From Fundidesulfovibrio soli (lineage in GTDB: Bacteria; Desulfobacterota; Desulfovibrionia; Desulfovibrionales; Desulfovibrionaceae), in the NCBI RefSeq assembly GCF_022808695.1, contig NZ_JAKZKW010000013.1:40918-104917 (forward strand): 64,000 bases of DNA. The letters run 5' to 3'. Positions 47,962-55,881 of this stretch are shown in pieces; positions within the stretch are counted from its first letter, which is position 1; the number at the start of each line of letters is the position of its first letter. The translations under genes were made by a program, and so were the position numbers. The notes below the pieces were generated by a model, which was not told where the DNA came from, searched no databases, and saw nothing but the letters and a program-made list of their open reading frames with translations.

Positions 47962-48900
47962 CTAGCCGCGCAGGGTGTGGATGTTGTCGAGGAACCAGCG
48001 GTAGGTGCCCGCGATGCCCTCCTCAAGCCCGATGGAGGGGCTGAAGCCCAGGGCCTTCAGGCGCGACACGTCCAGCAGCTTGCGCGGGGTGCCTTCGGGC
48101 TTGGTGGGGTCGAACTCGATGCGGCCCGCGAAGCCCGTGACGCGCGCCACGGTCTCGGCCAGCTGGCGGATGGTCACGTCCTGGCCGGTGCCCACGTTGA
48201 CGATGCGCTCGTCGGAGTAGTTGTCCATGCAGTAAACGATGGCCCGGGCGCAGTCGTCCACGTGCAGGAACTCGCGGCAGACGTTGCCCGTGCCCCACAC
48301 CGTCACGCTCCCGGCCCCGGCCCGCGCGGCCTCGTGGAAGCGGCGCAGCAGCGCCGGGAGCACGTGGGAGTTCTCAAGATCGAAGTTGTCGCCCGGCCCG
48401 TAGAGGTTGGTGGGCATCAGGCTCACGGCGTCGAAGCCGTACTGGCGGCGGTAGGCCTGGCACATCTTGATGCCGGCGATCTTGGCCACGGCGTACCACT
48501 CGTTGGTGGGCTCCAGGGCGCTGGTGAGCAGGCAGTCCTCGGTCATGGGCTGGGGCGCGAACTTGGGGTAGATGCAGGAGGAGCCCAGGAACACGAGCTT
48601 CTCCACGCCCTCCCTGTAGGCCGCGTCGATGACGTTGCACTGGATGATGGAGTTCTGCCAGATGAACTCGGCCGGATAGGTGTTGTTGGCGTGGATGCCG
48701 CCCACCTTGGCCGCGGCCAGCACGATCTTGTGCGGCCTGACCTCGGCCATGAAGCGGCGCACTGCGGCCTGGTCGGTGAGGTCGAGCTGCGCCCGGGTGC
48801 GGGTGACGGTCTCGCAGCCGGGGCGGCCCTCCAGGGCCCGCACCACGGCCGAGCCCACCAGCCCCCGGTGGCCCGCCACAAAAATTCGCTCGTTGCTCAC
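47962..48900 (-). CDS. fcl: GDP-L-fucose synthase
   Basis: 312 residues, an extended SDR enzyme. Gly10-His-Arg-Gly13-Leu-Val-Gly16 binds NADP; [13 protein letters not shown] and [10 protein letters not shown] are diagnostic of GMER/Fcl. It turns GDP-4-keto-6-deoxymannose into GDP-L-fucose. The start is GTG at 48900, giving Val-Ser-Asn-Glu-Arg; the longer frame to 49065 runs into the HPt gene and is rejected. No ribosome site is obvious. GDP-mannose 4,6-dehydratase, its usual partner, is not in the window. Confidence 0.93.
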   Translation of the reverse strand: MSNERIFVAGHRGLVGSAVVRALEGRPGCETVTRTRAQLDLTDQAAVRRFMAEVRPHKIVLAAAKVGGIHANNTYPAEFIWQNSIIQCNVIDAAYREGVEKLVFLGSSCIYPKFAPQPMTEDCLLTSALEPTNEWYAVAKIAGIKMCQAYRRQYGFDAVSLMPTNLYGPGDNFDLENSHVLPALLRRFHEAARAGAGSVTVWGTGNVCREFLHVDDCARAIVYCMDNYSDERIVNVGTGQDVTIRQLAETVARVTGFAGRIEFDPTKPEGTPRKLLDVSRLKALGFSPSIGLEEGIAGTYRWFLDNIHTLRG

Positions 48901-48994
48901 ATGGTTTCCGTATGCAGAGGGGATTGAAAGACCGACGCCCCTTAGCACGGCGCGGCCTGGAAGGCTAGTGGCCCGCAAGGCCGTGGGAGCCGGC

Positions 48995-49336
48995 TCAGGC
49001 CAGAAAGCGGGAGAGTTCGCGCGCGAGCCTGTCCAGTGTGTCCATGGGCAGCCTGGCGGAGGCATCCTCGGCCGCCCGCTCGATGGCCAGGGCCAGCCCG
49101 GCCAGCTCCATCAGGCCCGTGTTGAGCAGGTTGCCCTTCACGTTGTGGGCCCAGAAGGCCGTGCTCGCGCGGTCGCCCTGGTTCATGGCCTCCCCAAGGG
49201 CGGTCATGGAGCGCCTGAGCGCCACCCGGCTGGTCCCCACCAGGGAGCGGGCCGCGCTCTCGCCCAGGCCCAGGGCGCTGATGAAGTGCTCCCTGATGGC
49301 CTCGGCCAGATCCTCACGGGCGTCAGTCATGCCCAT
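48995..49336 (-). CDS. Orphan HPt phosphotransfer protein
   Basis: 113 residues, all helical, with the HPt motif Ala-His64-[11 protein letters not shown]64 accepts phosphate from hybrid kinase receivers and passes it to a response regulator. The ATG overlaps the rpe stop as ATGA. It has no kinase partner beside it, but the hybrid kinases at 12593 and 17835 lack their own HPt domains and are possible donors. Confidence 0.87.
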   Translation of the reverse strand: MGMTDAREDLAEAIREHFISALGLGESAARSLVGTSRVALRRSMTALGEAMNQGDRASTAFWAHNVKGNLLNTGLMELAGLALAIERAAEDASARLPMDTLDRLARELSRFLA

Positions 49337-49995
49337 CAGCGCCCCGCCTCCACGGCCCGGTTGAAGGCCGCGAAGCGCTCCGCATAGGGCGGGAAGCCGA
49401 AGAAGGCCGAGCCGCTCACCAGCACGTCCGCCCCGGCCCGCACGATCTCCGCGCAGTTCTCCAGGGTGACGCCGCCGTCCACCTGGATGAGGGTCTCCGC
49501 GCCCTGCGCGTCGATCATGGCCCGCAGGGAGCGGATCTTCTCCATGCAGAACCCGATGAAGGACTGGCCGCCGAACCCGGGGTTCACGCTCATCACCAGC
49601 ACCATGGAGAGCTGCGGCAGCAGGTACTCCACGGCGGAGAGGGGCGTGGCCGGGTTGAGGGCCACGGCGGGCTTGGCCCCGAGGCGGGCGATCTCGGCCA
49701 CGGCGCGCTCCAGGTGGTGCGTGCTCTCGGCGTGCACGCAGACCAGGTCCGCCCCGGCGGAGACGAAGTCCGCCAGGTAGCGCTCCGGGCGCTCGATCAT
49801 CAGGTGCACGTCGAAGAACAGCTTGGACACCGGGCGCAGGCTCTTGATCACCAGCGGACCGATGGTGATGTTGGGCACGAACAGCCCGTCCATCACGTCC
49901 CAGTGCACCCAGGAAAGGCCCGCGGCCTCCAGGGCTGCCAACTCCTCGGCCAGGCGGCCGAAGTCGGACGAGAGCAGCGAAGGGGAGAGGATCAT
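49336..49995 (-). CDS. rpe: Ribulose-phosphate 3-epimerase
   Basis: 219 residues, TIM barrel. Motifs: Pro-Ser-Leu-Leu-Ser-Ser-Asp-Phe, His-Trp-Asp-Val-Met-Asp-Gly (metal ligands), Asp-Val-His-Leu-Met-Ile, Ser-Val-Asn-Pro-Gly-Phe-Gly-Gly-Gln, and Val-Asp-Gly-Gly-Val. It interconverts ribulose-5-phosphate and xylulose-5-phosphate. The start codon overlaps the siroheme decarboxylase stop (ATGA), so it is cotranscribed with the heme operon. Confidence 0.96.
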   Translation of the reverse strand: MILSPSLLSSDFGRLAEELAALEAAGLSWVHWDVMDGLFVPNITIGPLVIKSLRPVSKLFFDVHLMIERPERYLADFVSAGADLVCVHAESTHHLERAVAEIARLGAKPAVALNPATPLSAVEYLLPQLSMVLVMSVNPGFGGQSFIGFCMEKIRSLRAMIDAQGAETLIQVDGGVTLENCAEIVRAGADVLVSGSAFFGFPPYAERFAAFNRAVEAGR

Positions 49996-50444
49996 GCGCC
50001 CTCCATGGCGAAATCCACCTTGATCTTGAAGAGTTCCTCGGCGGGCAGGTTCAGCACGGCGATGCCGGTCTTGCTGGTGATCTCGGCCAGGGTGGCGCGC
50101 ACGGCGGCCATGTCCGGCGCGATCATGGTGAACCAGACGTTGAAGGAGTGGTCGCGCAGGTAGTTGTGGGTCACGCCCTGGTGGGAGTTGACCTCGGCCA
50201 CGAAGGCCTCGATCTGCGCTTCAGGCACGCGCGCGGCGCACAGGGTGCTCTGCCAGCCCAGGGAGCCGGAGCTGAAGTTGGCCCCGATGCGCCGGATGAC
50301 GCCCTTGGCCCGGAGCGCCCGCACGCGGGCCAGCACCTCGGATTCGGTGAGGCCGAGCTGTTCGCCCACCGCGGCGTAGGGCCGCTCCTCGATCGGGAAG
50401 CCGGACTGGATGATGTCCAGGATTTTGCGGTCATGTGCGTCCAT
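49992..50444 (-). CDS. Siroheme decarboxylase subunit (AhbA/AhbB family)
   Basis: 150 residues, Lrp/AsnC-like: an N-terminal helix-turn-helix-like part (Leu-Thr-Glu-Ser-Glu-Val-Leu-Ala-Arg-Val-Arg-Ala-Leu), Arg-Arg-Ile-Gly-Ala-Asn-Phe, then His-Asn-Tyr-Leu-Arg-Asp-His-Ser-Phe-Asn-Val-Trp-Phe-Thr, typical of NirDLGH/AhbAB proteins. With its partner it removes two carboxyl groups from siroheme. I cannot decide between the A and B subunits. The second subunit is not in this cluster. The ATG at 50444 is used; a longer frame to 50480 covers the intergenic gap. Confidence 0.88.
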   Translation of the reverse strand: MDAHDRKILDIIQSGFPIEERPYAAVGEQLGLTESEVLARVRALRAKGVIRRIGANFSSGSLGWQSTLCAARVPEAQIEAFVAEVNSHQGVTHNYLRDHSFNVWFTMIAPDMAAVRATLAEITSKTGIAVLNLPAEELFKIKVDFAMEGA

Positions 50445-50454
50445 GCGAACCACC

Positions 50455-51693
50455 CTACTCCACTTGCCCGCCGGAGGCAAAACCCCCGTGGCCTTCGGGT
50501 TTCTCCCCGCCCCGCTTGGGCTGGTAGGTGCACAGCGGCTCGGGGGCCATGGGATCGCCCTTCATGGTGAATGCCCTGGCCCGGCACCCGCCGCAGACCT
50601 TGTGGTACTCGCAGGGGCCGCACTTGCCCCCGTACTGTTTCTGGTCCCGGAACTTCTTGAACCACTGGGTCTCGGCCCAGATTTCGGGGAAGGGCGTCTC
50701 CAGCACGTTGCCGCAGTCCAGCTCCAGGTAGCCGCAGGGCTGCACCGTGCCCGAGTGCGAGATGAAGCAGAAGCCGATGCCGCCCAGGCAGCCGCGCGTG
50801 AGCGCGTCCAGCCCGAAGTTGTCGGGCGTCACGGGCACGCCGTCCTCCTTGGCGCGCTGGCGCATGATCCGGTAGTAGTGCGGCGCGCAGGTGGCTTTGA
50901 GCTGCATGGTGGTGGTCTTGCGGAAGTCGTGGAACCAGTTGAGCACGGTCTCGTATTCCTCGGCCGTGATCACCTGGGCGGCGATCTCCGTGGCGCGGCC
51001 CGTGGGCACCAGCAGGAAGATGTGCCAGGCGCTTGCGCCCAGCGACTCGCACAGCTCGAAGATCTTCTTGAAGTTGTGCAGGTTGGACTTGGTGACCGTG
51101 GTGTTGATCTGGAACTCGATCCCGGCGTCCTTCAAGTGCTGGATGCCGCGCAGCGCGCCCTCGAAGGCCCCCTTCTCGCCCCGGAACTCGTCGTGGGTCT
51201 CGGGGTCCGGGCCGTCGATGGAGATGGAGCAGCGCTGGATGCCCACCTCCTTCATGCGCCGGGCGTTCTCCGCCGTGATGAGCGTGCCGTTGGGGGCCAT
51301 GACGCAGCGCAGGCCCTTGGCGTTGGCGTAGGAGACCAGGTCGTCCCAGTCGGGGCGCATGAGGGGCTCGCCGCCGGTGAAGATGATTATGGGGTTGCCG
51401 ACCTCGGGGAAGGTGTCGATGAGCGCCTTGGCCTGGGCGTTGCTCAGCTCGCCCGGATAGGGCTCGAAGTGGGCCTCGGCGCGACAGTGCTTGCAGGCCA
51501 GGTTGCAGCGCCGGGTGATCTCCCAGGCCACCAGGCGCACCGGGGGCGCGCCGTTGGGCAGGGTTTTGGGCATTGCGCCGTGGCCGGGGTGGCCGCCCGG
51601 ATGGCCGAGCGGCGGGTGTCCGCCCCCGGCATGTCCCGCGCCGGGAGAACCGGCAAGCTGCGGGCCGGGATGTCCTTTGGAATGAGGATGCAC
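50455..51693 (-). CDS. ahbD: AhbD, Fe-coproporphyrin III oxidative decarboxylase (heme synthase)
   Basis: 412 residues, radical SAM with SPASM-type Fe-S site. Cys63-x3-Cys67-x2-Cys70 binds the SAM cluster; C-terminal Cys-Gly-Pro-Cys-Glu-Tyr-His-Lys-Val-Cys-Gly-Gly-Cys holds auxiliary clusters. It makes heme from Fe-coproporphyrin III, the last step of the alternative route. The start is GTG at 51693 with AGGAGG overlapping the hemB stop. The first 40 residues are Gly/Pro/His rich with eight His, which may bind metal or heme. Confidence 0.92.
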   Translation of the reverse strand: MHPHSKGHPGPQLAGSPGAGHAGGGHPPLGHPGGHPGHGAMPKTLPNGAPPVRLVAWEITRRCNLACKHCRAEAHFEPYPGELSNAQAKALIDTFPEVGNPIIIFTGGEPLMRPDWDDLVSYANAKGLRCVMAPNGTLITAENARRMKEVGIQRCSISIDGPDPETHDEFRGEKGAFEGALRGIQHLKDAGIEFQINTTVTKSNLHNFKKIFELCESLGASAWHIFLLVPTGRATEIAAQVITAEEYETVLNWFHDFRKTTTMQLKATCAPHYYRIMRQRAKEDGVPVTPDNFGLDALTRGCLGGIGFCFISHSGTVQPCGYLELDCGNVLETPFPEIWAETQWFKKFRDQKQYGGKCGPCEYHKVCGGCRARAFTMKGDPMAPEPLCTYQPKRGGEKPEGHGGFASGGQVE

Positions 51694-51703
51694 GTCCGCC
51701 CTC

Positions 51704-52678
51704 CTACAGCCTGTCCAGCATGGCTTCGGTGAAATACGTCAGAATCAAATCCGCCCCGGCGCGCTTGATGGCCACAAGCGACTCCGTCATGACGGCCTGC
51801 TCGTCGATCCAGCCCAGTTGGGCCGCCGCCTTGATCATGGAGTACTCGCCGCTGACCTGGTAGGCCGCCAGGGGCAGGTCGAAGTTGTCGCGCACCAGCC
51901 TGATGATGTCCAGGTACGGCCCCGCCGGCTTGACCATCAGGAAGTCCGCGCCCTCGGCCACGTCCGCCGCCGCCTCGCGCAGGGCCTCGCGCCAGTTGGC
52001 TGGGTCCATCTGGTAGGACTTGCGGTCCCCGCTCTTGGGCGCTGACTCCGCCGCCTCGCGGAACGGCCCGTAGAACGCGGAGGCGTACTTCACAGCGTAT
52101 GACATAACCGGAATCTCTTCGTAACCGTTGCCGTCCAGCACGGCCCGGATGGCGGCCACGCGCCCGTCCATCATGTCCGAGGGGGCCACGATGTCCGCCC
52201 CTGCCTGCGCGTGGGAGAGCGCGGTGCGGGCCAGGAGTTCGAGCGTCGGGTCGTTGAGCACCCTGCCCTCCTCGTCCAGCACGCCGCAGTGGCCGTGGGA
52301 GGTGTACTCGCAGAGGCACACGTCCGTGACCACCACCAGCTTGGGGAACTTCGTCTTCAGCTCGCGCACGGCGCGCTGCACCACGCCGTCCTCGGCGTAG
52401 CCCTGGCTGCCCACCGGGTCCTTGACGCCGGGGATGCCGAACAGGATGACGGACTGCAGGCCCTTGTCCACGGCCTTGGCCACGCGCTCCACCAGGGCCT
52501 TCATGCCCAGCTGGTTCTGGCCCGGCATGGCACCGATGGGTTTGACCATGTCCGCCGGGCCGGTTTCGGCCACGAAGTAGGGCATGATGAGGTCGTTGCG
52601 GGTGAGCGCGGTCTCGCGCACCAGGTCGCGCATGGCCGGGGTGCGGCGCAGGCGGCGGCCGCGATGGAAGTCGTACAT
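51704..52678 (-). CDS. hemB: Delta-aminolevulinic acid dehydratase (porphobilinogen synthase)
   Basis: 324 residues, TIM barrel. The zinc-type metal site [14 protein letters not shown] is complete, and the Schiff-base lysines are visible in Ala-Val-Lys-Tyr-Ala-Ser and Met-Val-Lys-Pro-Ala. It condenses two 5-aminolevulinates to porphobilinogen. AGGAGGACGCCG precedes the ATG. It lies between the two radical SAM heme genes but is separated from ahbC by a hairpin-rich repeat of about 390 bases. Confidence 0.97.
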   Translation of the reverse strand: MYDFHRGRRLRRTPAMRDLVRETALTRNDLIMPYFVAETGPADMVKPIGAMPGQNQLGMKALVERVAKAVDKGLQSVILFGIPGVKDPVGSQGYAEDGVVQRAVRELKTKFPKLVVVTDVCLCEYTSHGHCGVLDEEGRVLNDPTLELLARTALSHAQAGADIVAPSDMMDGRVAAIRAVLDGNGYEEIPVMSYAVKYASAFYGPFREAAESAPKSGDRKSYQMDPANWREALREAAADVAEGADFLMVKPAGPYLDIIRLVRDNFDLPLAAYQVSGEYSMIKAAAQLGWIDEQAVMTESLVAIKRAGADLILTYFTEAMLDRL

Positions 52679-52714
52679 CGGCGTCCTCCTGAAGGTTGCC
52701 GGGGGAAGGGGAAT

Positions 52715-53060
52715 TGCCTCCGGCGGCCAGAGAGGGCGCTGCCCTCTCTGGACTCTCCCGCCAGGGGGATGATCCCCCTGGACCCCGCGACCGCTTCGCG
52801 GGATTCGTGGGCGGGTATGGCCCGAGATAGACCGCCGGGACCGCGCCCAAAGCGGCGCTCGTCCCGGCGGTTCATAATTATATTCTCAATTCGGCGCGTT
52901 TCGCGCCGAGGGCACCGCCGCGGGGATCGCGGCTTTGCGCGGTTCTCGCGGCATGAAGGCCCCCCCACTCCCCCCTCATTGCCTCACGAATCCCGCGAAG
53001 CCGGAAGGGAGTCCAGAGGGACTCCGTCCCTCTGGCGGGGTCAAGGGGCGGCGCCCCTTG
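52715..53060. repeat. Hairpin-rich nested inverted repeat inside the heme operon
   Basis: The 52679-53066 gap is packed with stems: CCAGAGAGGG/CCCTCTCTGG (52727-52751), CCAGGGGG/CCCCCTGG (52761-52781), CCCGCGA/TCGCGGG (52784-52802), a CCGCCGGGAC-type arm, TCGGCGCG/CGCGCCGA (52891-52909), CCAGAGGGAC/GTCCCTCTGG (53013-53035), and AAGGGGC/GCCCCTT (53043-53059). Its ends belong to the same repeat family as copies 1 and 3, and CGCGGGATTCGTG (52797-52809) is inverted exactly at 52985-52997. An AT-rich island (52871-52890) contains a minus-strand TATAAT that may serve hemB. Confidence 0.75.
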
Positions 53061-53066
53061 TCTTCC

Positions 53067-54248
53067 CTACTTCTTGATCTCTTCGTCCGTCAGGTAGCAG
53101 GCGGGGTCCTGCGCCCAGACGTCGCCGTAGTAGGCTTCGGCGCGGGCGCGGAAGTTGCCGCCGCAAATGTTCAGGAAGCGGCAATCAGCACAGCGGCCGC
53201 CCACGTACTGCTTCTTGTTCTTGAGCTTGGCCAGCAGCTCGATGTTGGGGTCGTCCCAGATCTCGGAGAAGGGCCGCTCCAGCACGTTGCCGAAGGTGTG
53301 GTTGCGCCAGAACTGGTCGGCGTGGACCTGGCCGTCCCAGGAGATGCAGCCGATGCCGCGCCCGGAGTTGTTGCCCTCGTTGAACTGGAGCAGCTCCATG
53401 ACCTCCTCGGCGCGCTTGGGGTCTTCCTTGAGCAGGCGGTAGTACACGTGCGGGCCGTCGGCGTGGTTGTCCACAGTGAGGACTTCCTTCTCATGCCCGG
53501 CGTCGAAAAGCTGACGGGTGCGGTCCATGATCAGGTCCACCACCTGACGGGTCTCGGCGTGGTCCAGGTCTTCCTTGATCAGCTCGGAGCCGCGCCCGGA
53601 GTAGACCAGGTGGTAGAAGCAGATGCGGGGCACTTCAAGCTCGCGGATGAGGTCGAACAGGTGGGGGACCTCGGTCCAGTTGCGCTTGTTGATGGTGAAG
53701 CGCAGGCCCACCTTGAGGCCCTCGGCCTGGCAGTTCTCGATGCCCTGCAGGGCCTTCTTGAAGCTGCCGGGCACGGCGCGGAACTTGTCGTGGATCTCCT
53801 CCATGCCGTCGAGCGAGATGCCCACGTAGGAGAGGCCCACTTCCTTGAGTTCCTTGGCCTTCTGCTTGGTGATGAGCGTGCCGTTGGTGGAGATGACCGC
53901 GCGCATCCCGCGCCCCACGGCGTGGTGGGCCAGCTCCACCAGATCCTGCCGGACCAGGGGCTCGCCGCCGGAGAACAGCATGACCGGAGCGCCGTAGGAG
54001 GCCAGATCGTCGATCAGGGCCTTGCCCTGCTCGGTGGAGATGGGGTCCTTGCCGGTCTCGTCGATGGCCTTGGCGTAGCAGTGGACGCACTTCAGGTTGC
54101 AGCGCTTGGTCATGTTCCAGACCACCACGGGCTTCTTGTCCTTGGAGAACTGAAGCAGGTGGGAGGGCAGCTTGCCGGAGTGGCGTCCGTAGCGCAGGGC
54201 GTCGGAAGATTCCACGGTACCGCAGTAAAGCTTGGAGATGCCGATCAT
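53067..54248 (-). CDS. ahbC: AhbC, 12,18-didecarboxysiroheme deacetylase
   Basis: 393 residues, radical SAM with SPASM-like C-terminus. Cys50-x3-Cys54-x2-Cys57 binds the SAM cluster; Gly-Gly-Glu-Pro follows. Cys-Ala-Asp-Cys-Arg-Phe-Leu-Asn-Ile-Cys-Gly-Gly-Asn supplies auxiliary ligands. The N-terminus Met-Ile-Gly-Ile-Ser-Lys-Leu-Tyr-Cys-Gly is typical of AhbC. It removes the two acetate side chains to give Fe-coproporphyrin III, the substrate of AhbD. First gene of the heme group. Confidence 0.93.
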   Translation of the reverse strand: MIGISKLYCGTVESSDALRYGRHSGKLPSHLLQFSKDKKPVVVWNMTKRCNLKCVHCYAKAIDETGKDPISTEQGKALIDDLASYGAPVMLFSGGEPLVRQDLVELAHHAVGRGMRAVISTNGTLITKQKAKELKEVGLSYVGISLDGMEEIHDKFRAVPGSFKKALQGIENCQAEGLKVGLRFTINKRNWTEVPHLFDLIRELEVPRICFYHLVYSGRGSELIKEDLDHAETRQVVDLIMDRTRQLFDAGHEKEVLTVDNHADGPHVYYRLLKEDPKRAEEVMELLQFNEGNNSGRGIGCISWDGQVHADQFWRNHTFGNVLERPFSEIWDDPNIELLAKLKNKKQYVGGRCADCRFLNICGGNFRARAEAYYGDVWAQDPACYLTDEEIKK

Positions 54249-54625
54249 GCTATGACCTCGATTGAAACTTGTGTGGAAGGGGGGACTAGCATTTTTCCCC
54301 CCGGTCCGAAAGGACTTGGATCACATTTTCGGCGGCCGGGACGGCAAGCGCCGGAAAGCATGGAGGATAGTAGTCATTCTTGGCCGGATGGGAAGACTCC
54401 GGACCGCCGAATGGCCGCTCACGGCGCGAACTTCGACGGGGTGCCCCCCTGCGCCGCCCCGCGCCACTCGGACGATCAAGCTGCCGGGCCTGCGGCCCTC
54501 TGGCGCAAGCGCCAGCGCGATGATCGCCCCGGCTGGCGCGAGGCGGCACCCAGGGGGCAGGCGAGCGCGGTCGTGTGGCGGCAGGACAACTGACGACCCC
54601 GTGTTGGGGAGCCCGCTAGACCGTC
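54249..54625. other. Intergenic region upstream of ahbC
   Basis: About 375 bases between ahbC and the terminator of the lipoprotein gene. It should hold the minus-strand heme-operon promoter; I see no strong -35/-10 pair or known operator. Reading frames here are composition artefacts. A small palindrome TGGCGC-AA-GCGCCA lies at about 54501-54514. Confidence 0.5.
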
Positions 54626-54656
54626 AAAAAAAAGGGCAGCGCGGATGGCGCTGCCC
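54626..54656 (-). terminator. Intrinsic terminator after the lipoprotein gene
   Basis: GGGCAGCGC (54634-54642) pairs with GCGCTGCCC (54648-54656) with a 5-base loop. On the minus strand the stem is followed by eight T (54633-54626). It is the strongest terminator in the window. Confidence 0.92.
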
Positions 54657-54678
54657 GAGATCGACGCGAAGCTGAATA

Positions 54679-54716
54679 GGATTCCAAAGGAACGAAGTTC
54701 CTTTGGCCGCCGGAGG
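54679..54716 (-). repeat. GCCTCCGGCGGCC-hairpin intergenic repeat, copy 3
   Basis: On the minus strand: GCCTCCGGCGG followed by stem CCAAAGGAAC (54684-54693) with GTTCCTTTGG (54697-54706) and GAATCC. Same layout as 4785-4823 but with different stem bases that still pair, so the structure is conserved rather than the sequence. Confidence 0.75.
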
Positions 54717-54742
54717 CATCTCACCTCCTGCTGTTGCCTCTC

Positions 54743-55471
54743 CTAATACTCCAGCTTGGAGCTCTGGAGCGGGGCCTTGGGCGGCGGGGGCGGGGCGTGG
54801 TCCTTGGGGATGGAGACGGGCGCGCTGGTGGCCCCGGGGCTCTGGAACTGCATCCCGGTGTTCCACTTCTTGATGGCGCCGCCGGTGTCGTGGCCAAGGG
54901 CGGTCATGATGGACCACAGGGGGTCCTGGGGCATGCGGCTCTCGCGCTTGAAGAGCACGAAGTCCGCGCTGCGGTCCGGGTCCATGCGCCCGGCCTGGGA
55001 CATGGACCAGATGCGTTGGCCGGAGTTGACGTCGATGATCTCGAAGGAGAGCGACACGGCCGAGTCCGAGCGGGTGCCGCCCGCCAGGATGTAGGCCAGG
55101 CGGCCCACCACCACGCAGTCCGCGCCGCGGTCGCGCCCCACGAGGATGGCCTGCTCGTTGGAGAGGCCCTCCTGCGAGGGTTCGTAGAAGATGGCCGGGA
55201 ACACCTGATCCTGCATCCAGGTGTTGGCGAACACCTCGGTGAGCTGCTTGGAGAGGTGGCGGGCGTTGGTGATGTCCTGCTGCACGGCGAAGGGCAGCAC
55301 CACGGCCTTGAAGGGCCGGGTGGGCGCGTTCATGGGCTGCACGTACACGGAGGGGTTGTTGCGCTTGACGTGCACGTCCACGTAGAGCGTGGACTGCTCG
55401 GTGAGCTTGGGGTCAAGGGCGCATGAGGCCGTCAAGGCGGCCAGGGCCGCGGCAAGGAGCAAGCGTTTCAT
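54743..55471 (-). CDS. Outer-membrane-type lipoprotein of unknown function
   Basis: 242 residues with a lipoprotein signal ending Leu-Thr-Ala-Ser-Cys17. The mature part (Val-Val-Leu-Pro-Phe-Ala-Val-Gln-Gln-Asp, Asp-Cys-Val-Val-Val-Gly-Arg-Leu-Ala-Tyr-Ile-Leu, Ser-Gly-Gln-Arg-Ile-Trp-Ser) has the alternating pattern of the LpoB/CsgG-like fold, in which a compact alpha/beta domain binds other envelope proteins. The C-terminus is Pro-rich. GAGGA precedes the ATG. It is the last gene of a run with 55529 and 55882. Confidence 0.78.
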   Translation of the reverse strand: MKRLLLAAALAALTASCALDPKLTEQSTLYVDVHVKRNNPSVYVQPMNAPTRPFKAVVLPFAVQQDITNARHLSKQLTEVFANTWMQDQVFPAIFYEPSQEGLSNEQAILVGRDRGADCVVVGRLAYILAGGTRSDSAVSLSFEIIDVNSGQRIWSMSQAGRMDPDRSADFVLFKRESRMPQDPLWSIMTALGHDTGGAIKKWNTGMQFQSPGATSAPVSIPKDHAPPPPPKAPLQSSKLEY

Positions 55472-55528
55472 AATCCGTCCTCGCGGGAGGTGATTTATTA
55501 GCAGCGCAGCAAGAATCGCGCCTGGGGC

Positions 55529-55864
55529 TTATTGCGGCCGGGTGGTCGGGGGCGGCGCGGTGGACACGGTATCCATGAGCTGCGTTTTGGAGTGCAGCAG
55601 GCTTTCGCGCAGCTCCACCCGCTTCTGCAGGGGCAACAGGCGGAACTCCGGCTTGGCCGTGAGCTCGTCGAGCTGGTCCATCTCTTCCTGGATGCTCTTG
55701 ATCCGGGACTGGAAGGAGGGCTCATCCGGCCAGACGCGGCTGGCGATCTCGGCCAGCTCACGCATCTCCTTGGAGAGGGTCTGGAACGCCACGGGCCCAG
55801 TGTCGCGGGCTACGCGCCGCCGCGACACCAGGCTTGAGATCATGCGCTTGATCCAGGCGACCAT
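55529..55864 (-). CDS. Small coiled-coil protein of unknown function
   Basis: 111 residues. A short basic N-terminus, then a helical, Glu/Leu-rich middle likely to form a coiled coil (Lys-Glu-Met-Arg-Glu-Leu-Ala-Glu-Ile, Arg-Ile-Lys-Ser-Ile-Gln-Glu-Glu-Met-Asp-Gln-Leu) and a Pro-rich tail. The ATG at 55864 has GGGAGGA upstream; the longer frame reading back through the next gene is an artefact. It lies 17 bases after the Yip1 gene stop. Confidence 0.72.
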   Translation of the reverse strand: MVAWIKRMISSLVSRRRVARDTGPVAFQTLSKEMRELAEIASRVWPDEPSFQSRIKSIQEEMDQLDELTAKPEFRLLPLQKRVELRESLLHSKTQLMDTVSTAPPPTTRPQ

Positions 55865-55881
55865 GGGCACTCCTCCCAGGG

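Noticed and set aside
43778..47965. 1395-codon plus-strand frame through the glycan block
   Set aside because: Low-complexity antisense of the GT-C-like and GT4 genes, without ribosome site or motif.
48901..49065. Upstream extension of GDP-fucose synthase
   Set aside because: It overlaps the HPt gene in another frame and adds no Rossmann-fold sequence; the GTG at 48900 is directly before the NADP motif.
52715..53060. CRISPR-like array in the heme gap
   Set aside because: The repeats are hairpins of different sequence and unequal spacing, with no direct repeat-spacer pattern and no cas genes.
54249..54625. Small plus-strand frame upstream of ahbC
   Set aside because: No ribosome site, and Arg/Pro/Gly/Ala-rich composition typical of non-coding GC-rich DNA.
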